Source: Granulosicoccus sp964435305 | Lineage (GTDB): Bacteria; Pseudomonadota; Gammaproteobacteria; Granulosicoccales; Granulosicoccaceae | Assembly (NCBI GenBank): GCA_964435305.1 | Contig: CAYSZH010000049.1 | Location: forward strand, 1 to 27,157 | Reading direction: 5' to 3' | Length of the DNA: 27,157 nt | Shown here: piece by piece, positions 8,679 through 14,980 of the stretch | Position numbering within the stretch: the stretch's first letter is position 1 | How the letters are laid out: the number at the start of each line of letters is the position of its first letter | The notes under the pieces: generated by a model | Database searches by the model: none | The model's input: the letters and a program-made list of their open reading frames with translations, nothing else | What the model was told of the DNA's origin: nothing | Translations under genes and position numbers: made by a program

Positions 8679-9047
8679 ATGGGAATTCTCAGTTTTTTCC
8701 GCAGCCGGAATGAAGATCATTCAGCCAAGGTTGCAAAAGATCGACTGCAAGTGCTGATTGCGCATGAGCGCACAGGTAGAAATGGTCCTGACTATTTGCC
8801 AATGCTTAAGCAGGATATTCTTAATGTGATAAAAAAATACGTCAGTGTGGGGGAGGATCAAGTTTCTGTACAACTTGACACACAAGAGAATTGCGACGTT
8901 TTAGAGCTCAATATCACACTTCCAGAAGATGAAGAATCCAAAACGCCAGCGAAAAAACCACTAAGAAATGCTGGATCTTTGCCACCTGCGGGCGAAAATA
9001 AACGCGATTCAGATAAAAAATCCAAGAGTCAATCTAAAGTCACCTGA
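8679..9047 (+). CDS. minE: Cell division topological specificity factor MinE, with C-terminal tail
   Basis: MinE stimulates the MinD ATPase and drives Min oscillation. The N-terminus MGILSFFRSRN is the membrane-binding amphipathic start. AKDRLQVLIAHER (about 20-32) is the anti-MinCD segment that contacts MinD. The topological specificity domain follows (YLPMLKQDILNVIKKYV through VLELNITLPED). The protein is 122 aa, against 88 in E. coli. The extra C-terminal 38 or so residues are charged, low-complexity and rich in Lys and Ser, so probably disordered. It is the last gene of the min cluster, followed by a hairpin at 9097-9113. Confidence 0.95.
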   Translation: MGILSFFRSRNEDHSAKVAKDRLQVLIAHERTGRNGPDYLPMLKQDILNVIKKYVSVGEDQVSVQLDTQENCDVLELNITLPEDEESKTPAKKPLRNAGSLPPAGENKRDSDKKSKSQSKVT

Positions 9048-9096
9048 TGCAGCGTTTTTAACGCCAGGTCTGGCAAAATACGGCTGATTTGCATCC

Positions 9097-9113
9097 GGCC
9101 CCGCGATGGGGCC
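9097..9113 (+). terminator. Probable terminator hairpin after minE
   Basis: A perfect 6-bp GC-only stem, GGCCCC and GGGGCC, encloses a GCGAT loop 50 nt after the minE stop. It is followed by AAATTTGTCGTTTT, a weak T-rich tail. It is plausible as an intrinsic terminator separating the min genes from the porin. Confidence 0.5.
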
Positions 9114-9323
9114 AAATTTGTCGTTTTATCTGCACAAACCGCAGTTTTTATCTAACGCCCCGAATCAAATTTTTTTCAATTATTTGTTGCAAAAAAACCA
9201 CATTTGGTAAAAAGCGGGTTATTCTTAAGCAGAGAGCTAGCCAAGTGTTGTTTCTGTTCTACACTTTGTCTCGTGCGGTACAGTGATCTCTCCGCGGATT
9301 GTTTGTAAATATGTTTATTGGTG
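9114..9323. other. AT-rich non-coding spacer between minE and the porin
   Basis: The 367-nt region between minE and the porin has no convincing gene. A 65-codon open frame at 9089-9286 runs through the minE hairpin, has no ribosome-binding site and has an odd composition. The stretch 9150-9240 is rich in A and T runs, as often seen upstream of strongly expressed outer-membrane genes. Confidence 0.5.
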
Positions 9324-9352
9324 TTGCATTTTACACACACTCTGACTAGAGT
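9324..9352 (+). promoter_or_regulatory. Candidate sigma-70 promoter of the porin gene
   Basis: TTGCAT (9324-9329) and TAGAGT (9347-9352) are separated by exactly 17 bp, and each box matches four of six consensus positions. This would give a 5' leader of about 55 nt before the porin start. A clear ribosome-binding site, GGAGA, lies at 9403-9407. Confidence 0.45.
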
Positions 9353-9414
9353 TGGCTTACCACTTACACGGGTACGTCTAGATCCACAGCAAATATCTGA
9401 TTGGAGAAAACTAA

Positions 9415-10431
9415 ATGAAATTTAACAAAACAGTACTGGCAGTAGCGGTAGCAGGTATTGCTGCGGCACCAATGATGGCAAACGCATCAACCACACTTTC
9501 GGGTGCGGTACAGGTTCAGATTCAGGGTTCTGATGATGATTCGCCAACCACTAACGTGAACGGCGAAGATGGTTTTGAAGTTGGTGAGCCTCGAATCGCA
9601 GCTGGCGATGTCCTGATGGGCGTTGCGGCATCACAGGCGCTTAACAGCGGCCTGACAGGTTACGGTAGCTTGCGTTATGACCTCGACACACTTTCTGGTG
9701 GTGGTCCTGTAAGCGCGGATAGCGTCTATGTTGGTATCCGAGGCGGTTTCGGTGATGTCCGATTTGGCGAAGTTGGTAACCCAGGTGAGTACGGTCAGGT
9801 AGCTGGCGATCTGCACGACATGGGTGCAACCATCAACCAAGGTATATCTTACATAGGTAGCTTCGGTGGAGCCACTGTCGGTGTCGCCTTCTCACCAGCA
9901 ACAAATCAGGACATCTTGGGTCTTGGTGCTAAATTCAGCATTGGCGGCTTCGCTGTAGGTGTTGGTATGCAGGATTTTGACGAATCAGTGAACATCTCTG
10001 TCGGTGCTTCATTCAGCTTCGCTGGCGCGTCAATCGCGGTTGCGGGTGCGACGCTTGAAGAAGGTATTGGTGCAGTAGCGGCTGAAGATCCAATCCCAGC
10101 GGTACCAGCATTCCCTGCAATTCCACCAAATGCGGCTAACCCGGAAGGTGTTCCAGCAACGGAAGCCATCCCGGCAACGCCAGCAGTTCCAGCAGTTGCG
10201 GCGGGCGAGGAAACTCACATTCAGGTTAAAGTGGGTTACTCAATTGCAGGTGTTGGCTTAGGTCTGACGTTCTCAAATGCGACAGAAATTGAATCTACTC
10301 GAATTCGTTTCGAAGCTAGCTATGATCTGGGCGGCGGCATGTCTGTTAGTACTGAGATCAATAACAACGACGAAGCAAACGACGAAGCGGATGTTGCTGA
10401 CTGGCGTCTACGTCTAGCCAAGAGCTTCTAA
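9415..10431 (+). CDS. Gram-negative porin with an Ala/Pro-rich insertion
   Basis: This is a 338-aa general porin of the outer membrane. Residues 1-24 form a signal peptide (AVAVAGIAAAPMMANA). The mature protein begins STTLSGAVQVQIQ and shows alternating beta-strand patterns, including the family-like segment VYVGIRGGFGDVRFGEVGNP. It ends in RLRLAKSF, with the terminal Phe recognised by the BAM machinery. Residues about 225-264 are a striking insertion of short PAVPA, PATPA and PAVPA-like units, probably a surface loop or a periplasmic turn. The gene stands alone between its own promoter and a strong terminator. Substrate specificity cannot be read from the sequence. Confidence 0.9.
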   Translation: MKFNKTVLAVAVAGIAAAPMMANASTTLSGAVQVQIQGSDDDSPTTNVNGEDGFEVGEPRIAAGDVLMGVAASQALNSGLTGYGSLRYDLDTLSGGGPVSADSVYVGIRGGFGDVRFGEVGNPGEYGQVAGDLHDMGATINQGISYIGSFGGATVGVAFSPATNQDILGLGAKFSIGGFAVGVGMQDFDESVNISVGASFSFAGASIAVAGATLEEGIGAVAAEDPIPAVPAFPAIPPNAANPEGVPATEAIPATPAVPAVAAGEETHIQVKVGYSIAGVGLGLTFSNATEIESTRIRFEASYDLGGGMSVSTEINNNDEANDEADVADWRLRLAKSF

Positions 10432-10458
10432 TAGCGCTTAGCTGACAAAGTAATACGG

Positions 10459-10486
10459 AAAAGGCCTCACTTGTTGAGGCCTTTTT
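10459..10486 (+). terminator. Strong intrinsic terminator of the porin gene
   Basis: An 11-bp stem, AAAAGGCCTCA and TGAGGCCTTTT, encloses a CTTGT loop, and its right arm runs straight into a T tract. It starts 27 nt after the porin stop codon. Confidence 0.92.
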
Positions 10487-10611
10487 TGTGTCTTTTATGT
10501 GGCTTAATGAGTAATGACGGAGCGCTATAAGCTCAATCCATTTAACCTGTCGGATTGAATCGTACTTTGAACGCTACCTTAGAAATTCATCAGGTAATGT
10601 TGAGGGGCGGT

Positions 10612-10890
10612 TTAACTGCGCTCAGTTACCTGCACAACGTGATATCCGAAATCGGTCTTGATAGGGCCTTGCACAGCACCGACTTCGCCTTCGAAACAGG
10701 CCGTGTCGAATTCTGGCACCATGCGACCACGCCCAAATGTCCCCAGGCTGCCACCATCTTGGCCTGATGGGCAACTCGAATGTTCTTTGGCCAGAGAGGC
10801 AAAGTCGGCCCCGCCATTCAGTTCATCAATAATTGACTGGCATTTGGATTCTTCGCTAACAAGAATGTGTCGTGCAGTTGCTTCGCTCAT
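10612..10890 (-). CDS. Small peptidyl-prolyl cis-trans isomerase, parvulin (PpiC-like)
   Basis: This is a 92-aa single-domain parvulin without a signal peptide, so presumably cytoplasmic. The family pattern is clear: ARHILVSEE at 6-14, DFASLAKEHSSCPSGQDGGSLGTFGRGRMVPEFD in the middle, and a C-terminal GPIKTDFGYHVVQVTER. The length matches E. coli PpiC (93 aa). Its ATG overlaps the stop of the 97-aa gene upstream (ATGA), and that gene overlaps a zinc-ribbon gene in the same way. The three are therefore probably one translationally coupled operon. Confidence 0.92.
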   Translation of the reverse strand: MSEATARHILVSEESKCQSIIDELNGGADFASLAKEHSSCPSGQDGGSLGTFGRGRMVPEFDTACFEGEVGAVQGPIKTDFGYHVVQVTERS

Positions 10891-11180
10891 GATTTAGGTT
10901 TCCAGATTCCAAAGGCGTCCTGCGCCGGTGGTGATGGTGGAGGTGGTGCTTGCCGCGACTGATTACCGACATCGTCTGCGACATGCTGGATAAAGGCACC
11001 GAGTTCATCGATGACCTGAGATTTCTGGTCTGCCGGCATGTCTTGCTGGCCAAGCAAAAAACCCACTACTGCACATAGATATTGCGATACCACGCCCGGG
11101 TCTTGTGCTGAGTTGTCGTGCTGAACGATAACAGAGCGTAAATCGTCTACGAGCTTGTTGGAGAGTTGTAATTCGCTCAT
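10887..11180 (-). CDS. Uncharacterised 97-aa protein with a proline-rich tail
   Basis: I do not recognise this protein. It is acidic and predicted helical over residues 1-73 (for example NKLVDDLRSVIVQHD and KSQVIDELGAFIQHVADDVG). A linker APPPPSPPAQ and the short end DAFGIWKPKS follow. It has no signal peptide or membrane helix. Its start overlaps the stop of the zinc-ribbon gene and its stop overlaps the parvulin start, both as ATGA. This tight packing is the best evidence that it is real and works with its neighbours. The aromatic C-terminal peptide after a proline linker looks like a docking tail, but that is inference. Confidence 0.75.
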   Translation of the reverse strand: MSELQLSNKLVDDLRSVIVQHDNSAQDPGVVSQYLCAVVGFLLGQQDMPADQKSQVIDELGAFIQHVADDVGNQSRQAPPPPSPPAQDAFGIWKPKS

Positions 11181-11404
11181 GCGTTGTTGGGTGCCCCATT
11201 AAGTGTGTATCTGACGTGAGTCGATCGACCATGCGTCTTTTTAACGCTTTGCTGCACACCAAAACCGCTTTGCTGGCTGTCCAGAGGTTGACTGGTGAGT
11301 CGCACTTTGCCGCAAAGCGGGCAGCTATGCCACTGGGTTTGCGAGCAGTCGCTGGATTCCTGCTTATCGAGCACCATGGGGAAACTGCAGCCGTGACATT
11401 TCAT
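11177..11404 (-). CDS. Small zinc-ribbon protein (75 aa)
   Basis: This is the first gene of the three-gene minus-strand cluster. Two CxxC knuckles are visible: C3-H-G-C6 and C28-P-L-C31, the second followed by GKVRLTSQ, as in zinc ribbons. The rest is polar and probably flexible (QPLDSQQSGFGVQQSVKK). No specific family is recognised. The start ATG at 11404 is chosen because the first Cys pair begins at residue 3. Its last codon and stop overlap the start of the 97-aa gene. Confidence 0.65.
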   Translation of the reverse strand: MKCHGCSFPMVLDKQESSDCSQTQWHSCPLCGKVRLTSQPLDSQQSGFGVQQSVKKTHGRSTHVRYTLNGAPNNA

Positions 11405-11601
11405 AGGTTTTGCATCAATTCTTGCCCGCCGTATTGGCTTGCTTTTGTGATGGCTCTATACAAACGCGCCGGGGGTAGTTTAAGCCGTTTGCAATTGAAT
11501 TTCTGTCTAAAATTCAAGCAGCGTCGTTATAAATATCCAAGGTAGACCCTATTTCTGTCGATCGGCTGGAAATACACGGGCTCACTACTGAATTTTTTTA
11601 A

Positions 11602-12123
11602 GCGGCGCTCGAAGCGCGGGGCGTGGGGTTGTCGGATATGTTGGGCAAGCCCAACAACCGTTTGCTTGCTGGCTATTGCCAGCCCCATGATCAATTCTTG
11701 CGTTCGATCGGGCCGCACTTGGCCAAGGATAAACAGACCGCCTTTGCCGACTTCCCAGAGCGTTTCGCCGCAGAGGTGGCTGGGCTAAGCGGAGATGTTA
11801 TGGTCCTGAGTTCGGAACATTGCCATTCTCAGCTGACAAATGCGACCAGTCTGATGGTGATGCGCGACCTCCTGAGCCCACATTTCTCCGAGATCCGGAT
11901 TGTGTGCTATTTCCGCGAACTGGCGGCTGTCGCAAAGAGCTTCTATTCAACAGCAATCAAAGGAGGCATAAGTGCGAGTTTTGCAGAGTTCCTGAACAAC
12001 TGCACCCCCAAGAGCCTGCGTTACAGTGCTGGAGCTGGTTCCGGCCGATACTGGTCAGGCTTTGTCACTTTGGCGCGTCCGTGCAAATACTGTTTTGACG
12101 CACTTAAACAGCGATTGACCTGA
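11602..12123 (+). pseudogene. Truncated sulfotransferase-like gene fragment
   Basis: The open frame runs from just after a TAA at 11599 to 12123. The translated segment starts AALEARGVGLSDMLGKPNNRLLAGY and continues with VMVLSSEHCHSQLT, LLSPHFSEIRIVCYFREL and VAKSFYSTAIKGG. This resembles the middle of bacterial sulfotransferase or glycan-modifying proteins (the SSE and YxRE-type segments). The N-terminal P-loop (PAPS-binding) region that should precede it is missing. After about residue 145 the similarity ends, because the sequence becomes the reverse complement of the neighbouring LysR fragment. A GTG at 11623 could serve as a start, but the product would lack both ends. Family assignment is from pattern memory only. 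Confidence 0.6.
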
Positions 12124-12601
12124 AAAAGTGACCGTGTCGCTGCAGCCGTTTTGATTTTTACCCCCATTCGTACCGCGATATCAAAACCGCCCGAAATCAT
12201 ATCTTTTCTCTCATCGGAAAAATCCAATGAATAGTTAATTCCAGGGTATTTCATTGAAAAGTGGGCTAATGAATCGGTCAGTTGCGATTGTGTGAGGATA
12301 GACGGCATCGTCAGTCGTAGTTCGCCTGTCGGGCTGCTGGCCGTACTCGATAATTCTTCAAATACACCTCTACTGATTCCAGCATGTGTTGTGTGGATGC
12401 GAGTAAACGTTCACCTGCTGGTGTTAAGGCAAGTTTGCGGGTAAAACGATGCAGCAATACAACACCTAAGTGTTGCTCAAGTTGAGATATGTGATGGCTG
12501 ACTACAGAGGGCGACAGCCGTAGCTCTTTCGCGGCTCCGCGAAAAGACCCGTGATTGACCGTTTTGGCAAATATGGCAACCTGGCGCAACTGATCTAGCA
12601 T
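12046..12601 (-). pseudogene. LysR-family regulator, frameshifted and C-terminally deleted
   Basis: Residues 1-96 from the ATG at 12601 give a clear LysR winged helix-turn-helix (FAKTVNHGSFRGAAKELRLS, then VSHHISQLEQHLG and LTPAGERLL). The frame is lost around 12362-12371: the first frame runs on to a TGA near 12311. The adjacent frame continues the expected protein as EELSSTASSPTGELRLTMPS, then MKYPGINYSLDFSD, GFDIAVRMG and NRCLSASKQYL. The effector domain stops after KVTKPDQY, about 110 residues early, where it meets the sulfotransferase fragment. The gene is probably dead. It is divergent from the SnoaL-like gene at 12717, which it may once have controlled. Confidence 0.85.
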
Positions 12602-12602
12602 A

Positions 12603-12619
12603 GTTCAATAATATCGAAC
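12603..12619. promoter_or_regulatory. Pseudo-palindrome abutting the lysR start, possible LysR operator
   Basis: GTTCAATAATATCGAAC has GTTC/GAAC arms around an AT-rich centre, 1 bp upstream of the lysR ATG. This fits an autoregulatory LysR site in a divergent promoter region (12602-12716). The evidence is symmetry and position only. Confidence 0.35.
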
Positions 12620-12716
12620 AGTTAATTCTATTTGTCCTATCTTATCAATTAATAAAAAATTGTCCATCATGTTTTGGTCTTAGTTGACATTGGTCTTTTA
12701 TTAACGGAGATGACAC

Positions 12717-13199
12717 ATGAAGAATTCAAAAGTACTTAGCGCCCTGGTTTCACTTTTTCTATTAACGACTGCGGGTAATGCGATGTCTGATGGCAAAGCA
12801 AGTGTTCAGTCTTTTTATGATTTTTTAAGTAACCCTGCATCTGAAGAAGCGGCTGGAGCCTTTAAGGCGGCCACGGCCGAAAGCTGGCAAAGCATAGGTG
12901 ATTATTCTGGCAAGAACAAAACGCGAGATGAATTGATTGGTCAGGTCAGCGGCTTTTTCGCAAAGCTCATGCCCGACTTAAATTGGCACGTGCAGGAGAT
13001 TATCCAGACTGGTAATCAATATGTTGTGAGAAGCCGTGCCACTGGAACACCAAACGGACCGTTGTTTGGGGTTGATGGAATGGGTAAGAGTTTCGACATT
13101 TTGACGATCGATATTCACACGGTAGAAGACGGCAAAATTGTGAGCACTTATCACGTTGAAGATTGGGCCGGTGCATTACAACAGCTCAGTGGCAAGTAA
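12717..13199 (+). CDS. Exported SnoaL/NTF2-fold protein
   Basis: This is a 160-aa protein with a signal peptide (1-22, core LSALVSLFLLTTAG, cleavage after GNA). The mature part has the pattern of the SnoaL-like ester-cyclase group of the NTF2 superfamily: an early helix SVQSFYDFLSNP, WQSIGDYSGKNKTRDELIGQ, MPDLNWHVQEII, VVRSRATGTPNGPLFGVDGMGK, and the closing DGKIVSTYHVEDWAGALQQL. The cone-shaped NTF2 fold serves many small-molecule enzymes and binding proteins, so the function stays open. A GGAG ribosome-binding site precedes the ATG. A second exported protein of the same superfamily follows downstream. Confidence 0.8.
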   Translation: MKNSKVLSALVSLFLLTTAGNAMSDGKASVQSFYDFLSNPASEEAAGAFKAATAESWQSIGDYSGKNKTRDELIGQVSGFFAKLMPDLNWHVQEIIQTGNQYVVRSRATGTPNGPLFGVDGMGKSFDILTIDIHTVEDGKIVSTYHVEDWAGALQQLSGK

Positions 13200-13311
13200 G
13201 TAAAAGCAGTTTGTTTGTACTGATTGGATTGCATCGATTTGTTATAGCAAATTCTGAAATTAACGTTTTAATAGCGACGGCATTAGGTCGAGCTACGTTA
13301 GGAGAACGACA

Positions 13312-13806
13312 TTGAAAATTAGGAAAATATTTAAAGCTTTGGTTGGCGCTGTGCTAGCTATGGCGGTCAGTCTAAATGTGCATGCAGCAAATATGGATGC
13401 GCAAAGCCAGGCTTCCTTCGATACCGTTATGGCATTTATGGGCGCGGTAGGGTCGGGTGATATGGATACTGTGAATACACTCATGGCTGATGATATGGTC
13501 TGGCAGAACGAAGGGGATAGCGCAATGCCCTGGATTGGTCCCTGGAATGGTAAAGAGGAGATTCTTAAATTTCTCGGTGTTTTTGGTAAGAATTTCCAAA
13601 CCACCGCTTGGGAAAACACAGACGCATTTGCCCTTGGTGATACTGTAGCGGTGTTTGGAAACATGAACGGCATCACTACGCACTCTGGCGCGGAGATTGG
13701 CGACTTCACCTTTGCATTACGTGCAAAGGTACGTGATGGCAAACTGGTGCTTTGGAATTGGTTTGAAGACAGCTATGCAGTAAGTAAGGCTTACCACGCA
13801 AAGTAG
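13312..13806 (+). CDS. Second exported SnoaL/NTF2-fold protein
   Basis: This is a 164-aa protein that starts at TTG 13312, behind a good AGGAGA ribosome-binding site. The start is fixed by the signal peptide it opens (KIFKALVGAVLAMAVSLNVHA, about 1-25). The mature domain is typical SnoaL-like: VMAFMGAVGSGDMDTVNTLM, DDMVWQNEGD, PWNGKEEILKFL, and a C-terminal KVRDGKLVLWNWFEDSYAV. Trp and Asp residues line the expected pocket. Its identity to the first SnoaL gene looks low, so this is a superfamily pair rather than a recent duplication. The two are separated by 112 nt. No substrate can be proposed. Confidence 0.82.
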   Translation: MKIRKIFKALVGAVLAMAVSLNVHAANMDAQSQASFDTVMAFMGAVGSGDMDTVNTLMADDMVWQNEGDSAMPWIGPWNGKEEILKFLGVFGKNFQTTAWENTDAFALGDTVAVFGNMNGITTHSGAEIGDFTFALRAKVRDGKLVLWNWFEDSYAVSKAYHAK

Positions 13807-13825
13807 TTAGTTTCATAATATAAGC

Positions 13826-13899
13826 ATCTGCCCCATGAATTTTCTGTTGCGCAAACTTTACTGCGCTATTTCGCTTAATTCGCTTTTTATGGGGCAGAT
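13826..13899. repeat. Long-armed inverted repeat with nested hairpin
   Basis: ATCTGCCCCAT (13826-13836) and ATGGGGCAGAT (13889-13899) are perfect 11-bp complements around a 52-nt loop. The loop itself holds a smaller stem, GCGCA (13849-13853) with TGCGC (13862-13866). It begins 20 nt after the second SnoaL gene and is followed by TGTTTCTC, so it may act as a terminator or 3'-end stabiliser. It could also be one copy of a dispersed repeat. Confidence 0.6.
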
Positions 13900-14089
13900 T
13901 GTTTCTCACAAGCATGCAGCAAATGATGCGCAGATTCGAAAACCATTGGGTGTCCAATTTATATGAAATGCACACGCCGACTATCGCCAAGGTGAGCGAT
14001 TGTGCAAGTGCGGGGAGTAGTATTATTGGGTTAGTGAATTAAGGAATTACTGGCGTTGTTTAATGCAACACCTTGAATTGAATTAACGC
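13900..14089. other. Non-coding spacer between SnoaL gene and ABC operon
   Basis: The 322-nt stretch 13807-14128 holds no supported gene. Its visible contents are the 13826-13899 inverted repeat and the 14090-14121 stem-loop. I see nothing in the part between them. Confidence 0.5.
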
Positions 14090-14121
14090 TGACCCACAAC
14101 GTTATCTATCGTTGTGGGTCA
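14090..14121. terminator. Stem-loop at the end of the ABC-permease operon
   Basis: TGACCCACAACG and CGTTGTGGGTCA form a perfect 12-bp stem with an 8-nt loop (TTATCTAT), 7 nt beyond the stop of the last minus-strand permease gene. No T tract follows on either strand, so it may be a Rho-assisted or stabilising 3' end rather than a classical terminator. Confidence 0.65.
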
Positions 14122-14128
14122 CGTCGAG

Positions 14129-14980
14129 TTAGCCTTTGGTCGCACCCAAGGTAAGACCGGCAATAAAGTGCTTCTGCATTAAGAAGAACATAAACACAGG
14201 CGGCATGGCGGCCAGCAGAGACGCTGCGGATACCAGATGCCATTGCTGCACAAATTCTCCATTCAGTGTTCGTACGCCTACGGTAATAGGCAGACTGGCA
14301 TCTTCCTGTATGAGCACCGTGGCCCAGAAGAAGTCGTTCCAGATAAAGGTGAAGATAAGCACGCACAATGCTGCGATAGCCGGTTTGACCAGTGGCAGCA
14401 CCAGATGCCAGAAAATCTTGAACTCGCCAACACCTTCCAGCCTGGCAGACTCAATGAGTTCGAACGGCAGCGCCTTTATAAAGTTTCGCATGAACAAGGT
14501 ACAAAAGCCGGTTTGGAAGGCTGCGTGAAACAGCACCAGACCGGGCACGGTATTCATGATTTCCATTTTTACAGAGATATCGACAACCGGCAGCATCAGG
14601 ATTTGGAATGGAACAAAGTTACCGGCAACGAACAGGAAAAACAGTGGCAGCGCCCATTTGAATTTGTATATAGCCAGTGCATAACCAGTAAGACAGGCCA
14701 GTGCCACAGACATGATCATCGTCGGGATGGCGATTAACAGTGTATTGATAAGATATTGGAGCGCATTGGTTTTAGCGAACACTTCGCCGTAGTTCTGCAG
14801 CATCTGGAATGCGCTCGGCCATCCAAATACGTTACCCACCGCAATATCGGATGCCGGCCGTATCGATGTCATGAATATTGCCAACAAAGGCAATAGCCAG
14901 AAAAACAGCGCCAAAGGAAGCATGATTTTGTAGGACCACTGCTTGCCGGATGATGACTTTTCTATTGGTTTCGGGAACAT
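14129..14980 (-). CDS. Sugar ABC transporter permease, MalG type
   Basis: This is a 283-aa inner-membrane permease of the carbohydrate-uptake CUT1 family. I place the start at ATG 14980 rather than an upstream in-frame codon at 15016, because AAGGAGG lies 7 nt before it and the ATG overlaps the upstream TAA (TAATG). Hydrophobic segments are consistent with six helices, starting with IMLPLALFFWLLPLLAIFM. The cytoplasmic EAA loop reads LIESARLEGVGEFKIFWHLV and is followed by LPLVKPAI, the contact to the ATPase. The C-terminus (HFIAGLTLGATKG) is characteristic of MalG-like permeases. It works with the permease and ATPase upstream and probably with the solute-binding protein encoded at 25166. Confidence 0.93.
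   Translation of the reverse strand: MFPKPIEKSSSGKQWSYKIMLPLALFFWLLPLLAIFMTSIRPASDIAVGNVFGWPSAFQMLQNYGEVFAKTNALQYLINTLLIAIPTMIMSVALACLTGYALAIYKFKWALPLFFLFVAGNFVPFQILMLPVVDISVKMEIMNTVPGLVLFHAAFQTGFCTLFMRNFIKALPFELIESARLEGVGEFKIFWHLVLPLVKPAIAALCVLIFTFIWNDFFWATVLIQEDASLPITVGVRTLNGEFVQQWHLVSAASLLAAMPPVFMFFLMQKHFIAGLTLGATKG

Noticed and set aside
9089..9286. 65-codon open frame between minE and the porin
   Set aside because: It runs through the minE hairpin and an AT-rich promoter region, has no ribosome-binding site, and its translation (many Cys, Lys, Phe) resembles no protein.
10555..10767. Plus-strand 70-codon frame opposite the parvulin gene
   Set aside because: It is the antisense shadow of the parvulin, whose motifs are unambiguous.
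12021..12308. Separate small gene for the LysR effector-domain segment
   Set aside because: Its sequence continues the LysR protein in the adjacent frame, so it is the second half of one frameshifted gene.
13706..13990. Minus-strand 94-codon frame after the second SnoaL gene
   Set aside because: It overlaps the SnoaL coding end and the large inverted repeat and shows no family pattern.
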